NCBI RefSeq assembly: GCF_003345355.1
Contig: NZ_QQNB01000002.1
Coordinates: 682,001 to 746,000, forward strand
Length of the DNA stretch: 64,000 nucleotides
From: Sphingomonas aracearum
GTDB taxonomy: Bacteria; Pseudomonadota; Alphaproteobacteria; Sphingomonadales; Sphingomonadaceae
Reading direction: 5' to 3'
Shown: positions 62,794-64,000 of the stretch, piece by piece
Layout: the number at the start of each line of letters is the position of its first letter
Position numbering within the stretch: position 1 is the first letter of the stretch
Translations under genes and position numbers: made by a program
The notes under the pieces: generated by a model
What the model saw: the letters and a program-made list of their open reading frames with translations, nothing else
The model's database searches: none
What the model was told of the DNA's origin: nothing

Positions 62794-64000
62794 GTGGCGG
62801 GCGCAACAGGCAGCATGAGCGGCGGAGCGCCCGAAGGGGCGGCGGCCCGCCCACAGACGGATGCGCCGGCGCTGCGCCTGTTCGTCTTCTCGCTGTTCTT
62901 CCTGTTCGGCGGCATCACCAGCCTGAACGATGTCCTCATCCCCAAGCTGAAGGACCTGTTCACGCTGTCCTACACGCAGGCCATGCTGATCCAGTTCTGC
63001 TTCTTCACCGGCTATGCCGTGATCGGCATTCCGGGCGCGATGCTGGTGAACCGGACCGGCTATATGCGCGGCGCGGTGATCGGCCTGTTGACGATGATGG
63101 CCGGTTGCCTGCTGTTCATTCCCGCCGCACGGGCAAGCTTCTATCCGCTGTTCCTGTTCGCCTTGTTCGTCCTGGCGGCGGGCATCGTCGTGGTGCAGAT
63201 CGTGGCCAATCCCCTCATCAGCCTGCTGGGGCGACCGGAAACGGCGCACAGCCGGCTCACCTTCGCCCAGGCCTTCAACTCGGTCGGCACCACGATCTTT
63301 CCCTTTGTCGGATCGGTGCTGATCCTGGCGCCGCTCGCCCCGTCTGGCGGGGGAAGCGCACGGTCCTTCTGGAACGTGACGCGGGTTGTCGATCCTGCAT
63401 GCCGGGGCGGGCAGCCGGCAGGGTCGCTGGTGCCGACGGCGGCGTACCGCGTCGCGGAAGCACAAACCGTGGCACACGCTTATGCCGGCCTCGCCGTCGC
63501 GCTGGCGCTCATTGCCGCCACGGTCTGGATGTTCCGCGATCGCCTGACAACCGAGCGCCACCGGACCGGCAGCCTGTTCTCCAGCCTTGCGCTGCTGCGG
63601 CGCCCGCGGCTGAGCTGCGGCGCACTTTCCATCTTCCTGTATGTCGGCGCGGAAGTCGCGGTCGGGTCGATGCTCGTCACCTATCTGCAATCGGACCATA
63701 CCCTGTGCCTGACGGGCGAGTCCGCGGGCAAGCAGTTGCTCTTCTACTGGGGTGGCGCGATGATCGGGCGGTTCGCGGGCTCGGCCGTGCTTCGCGCGAT
63801 CAGCCCCGGCAAGGTCCTGGCCGCGGTCGCCCTCGGCGCGGCCGCTGCGATCCTGGTTTCCATGGGCACGGGCGGCACCTTCTCGGCGAATGCGCTGCTG
63901 GCGGTGGGGCTGTTCAATTCGATCATGTTCCCGACCATCTTCGCCCTGGCCAGCGAGGGACTGGGCCCGCGTGCCGCGGACGGATCGGGCATCATCATGG
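62794..64000 (+). CDS. FHS-type sugar permease (FucP-like), C-terminus beyond the window
   Basis: About 402 residues are visible; the gene is open at the right edge. GTG 62794 is preceded by GGGGAG with 6-7 bases spacing; an ATG at 62815 is in frame. FHS features: FSLFFLFGGITSLNDVLIPKLKDLF in helix 1, LSYTQAMLIQFCFFTGYAV, QIVANPLISLLG, FAQAFNSVGTTIFPF and AVGLFNSIMFPTIFALA. Homologous to glucose/mannose and L-fucose:H+ symporters. Imports the monosaccharide produced by the GH3 enzyme. Preceded by operator B3, so it is in the locus B LacI regulon. Confidence 0.93.
   Translation, partial: MAGATGSMSGGAPEGAAARPQTDAPALRLFVFSLFFLFGGITSLNDVLIPKLKDLFTLSYTQAMLIQFCFFTGYAVIGIPGAMLVNRTGYMRGAVIGLLTMMAGCLLFIPAARASFYPLFLFALFVLAAGIVVVQIVANPLISLLGRPETAHSRLTFAQAFNSVGTTIFPFVGSVLILAPLAPSGGGSARSFWNVTRVVDPACRGGQPAGSLVPTAAYRVAEAQTVAHAYAGLAVALALIAATVWMFRDRLTTERHRTGSLFSSLALLRRPRLSCGALSIFLYVGAEVAVGSMLVTYLQSDHTLCLTGESAGKQLLFYWGGAMIGRFAGSAVLRAISPGKVLAAVALGAAAAILVSMGTGGTFSANALLAVGLFNSIMFPTIFALASEGLGPRAADGSGIIM

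Noticed and set aside
1..64000. Search for tRNA, rRNA, CRISPR, insertion sequences and phage genes
   Set aside because: No cloverleaf, conserved rRNA segment, regular repeat array, transposase, integrase or terminal repeat was recognised by eye.

Overview
The window is GC-rich chromosomal DNA from an alphaproteobacterium, most likely a member of the Sphingomonadaceae (Sphingomonas-like). The inference rests on five large Xanthomonas/Caulobacter-type TonB-dependent receptors, TonB receptor / SapC / cupin-like / tryptophan-halogenase operons, a cyo-SURF1-RegBA cluster, and dense packing with many ATGA or TGATG stop/start overlaps. No rRNA, tRNA, insertion sequence, phage or CRISPR array was seen.

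Layout. 1-9 kb: a TonB receptor cut by the left edge, an FMN reductase and an FAD/NAD(P)-binding protein, a small lipoprotein with a strong terminator, a LysR - MFS - cupin block, and a second TonB receptor. 9-11.4 kb: arylesterase, DEDD exonuclease, RCK potassium channel. 11.4-24.7 kb (locus A): a glycan-utilisation locus with GH30 and GH3 glycosidases, a LacI regulator, a DUF6445-type protein divergent from a JmjC/FIH-like cupin protein, a flavin-dependent tryptophan halogenase, a TonB receptor, an FHS-type sugar permease and an SGNH hydrolase. 24.8-33.2 kb: a LysR/pirin divergent pair, an operon of TonB receptor (frameshifted) - beta-propeller-like protein - PhoD phosphatase, and an MFS transporter. 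33.3-40.1 kb: cytochrome bo3 quinol oxidase (cyoABCD), SURF1 and a RegB/RegA redox two-component pair in one tightly overlapping operon. 40.5-52.1 kb: a cell-envelope region with an LptF-like permease, a DUF2141 protein, asparagine synthase, a flippase, and seven minus-strand genes for nucleotidyl transfer, CDP-alcohol phosphotransfer, glycerophosphotransfer, lipid kinase and HAD phosphatase activities. 52.2-64 kb (locus B): a second glycan locus with halogenase, FIH-like cupin, SapC, TonB receptor, GH3, LacI and an FHS permease that runs off the right edge.

How it works together. Loci A and B have parallel gene content, and each carries its own LacI-type operator. In locus A the palindrome TTGGAAGCGCTTCCAA lies in front of the GH3-GH30 operon and, with one mismatch, in front of the TonB-halogenase operon, both times directly after a recognisable promoter; a third, weaker copy covers the start of the cupin-like gene. 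In locus B GACATCGATGTC occurs twice between the divergent TonB and GH3 genes and once, with one mismatch, in front of the permease. Inferred logic: outer-membrane uptake of an oligosaccharide, periplasmic hydrolysis by GH3/GH30 enzymes, uptake by the FHS permease, and repression lifted by a sugar ligand. The role of the halogenase and the Fe(II)-oxygenase-like proteins in these operons is unknown and is one of the two most interesting features of the window.

The other is the 45.5-52.1 kb cluster. It looks like a complete but undescribed route to a CDP-alcohol-derived phosphodiester modification of a lipid or surface glycan, with a Pho-box-like repeat in the middle. Other oddities are an asparagine synthase without a normal start codon in front of its catalytic Cys, the broken TonB receptor gene, and a hairpin that would sequester the ribosome binding site of that same gene.
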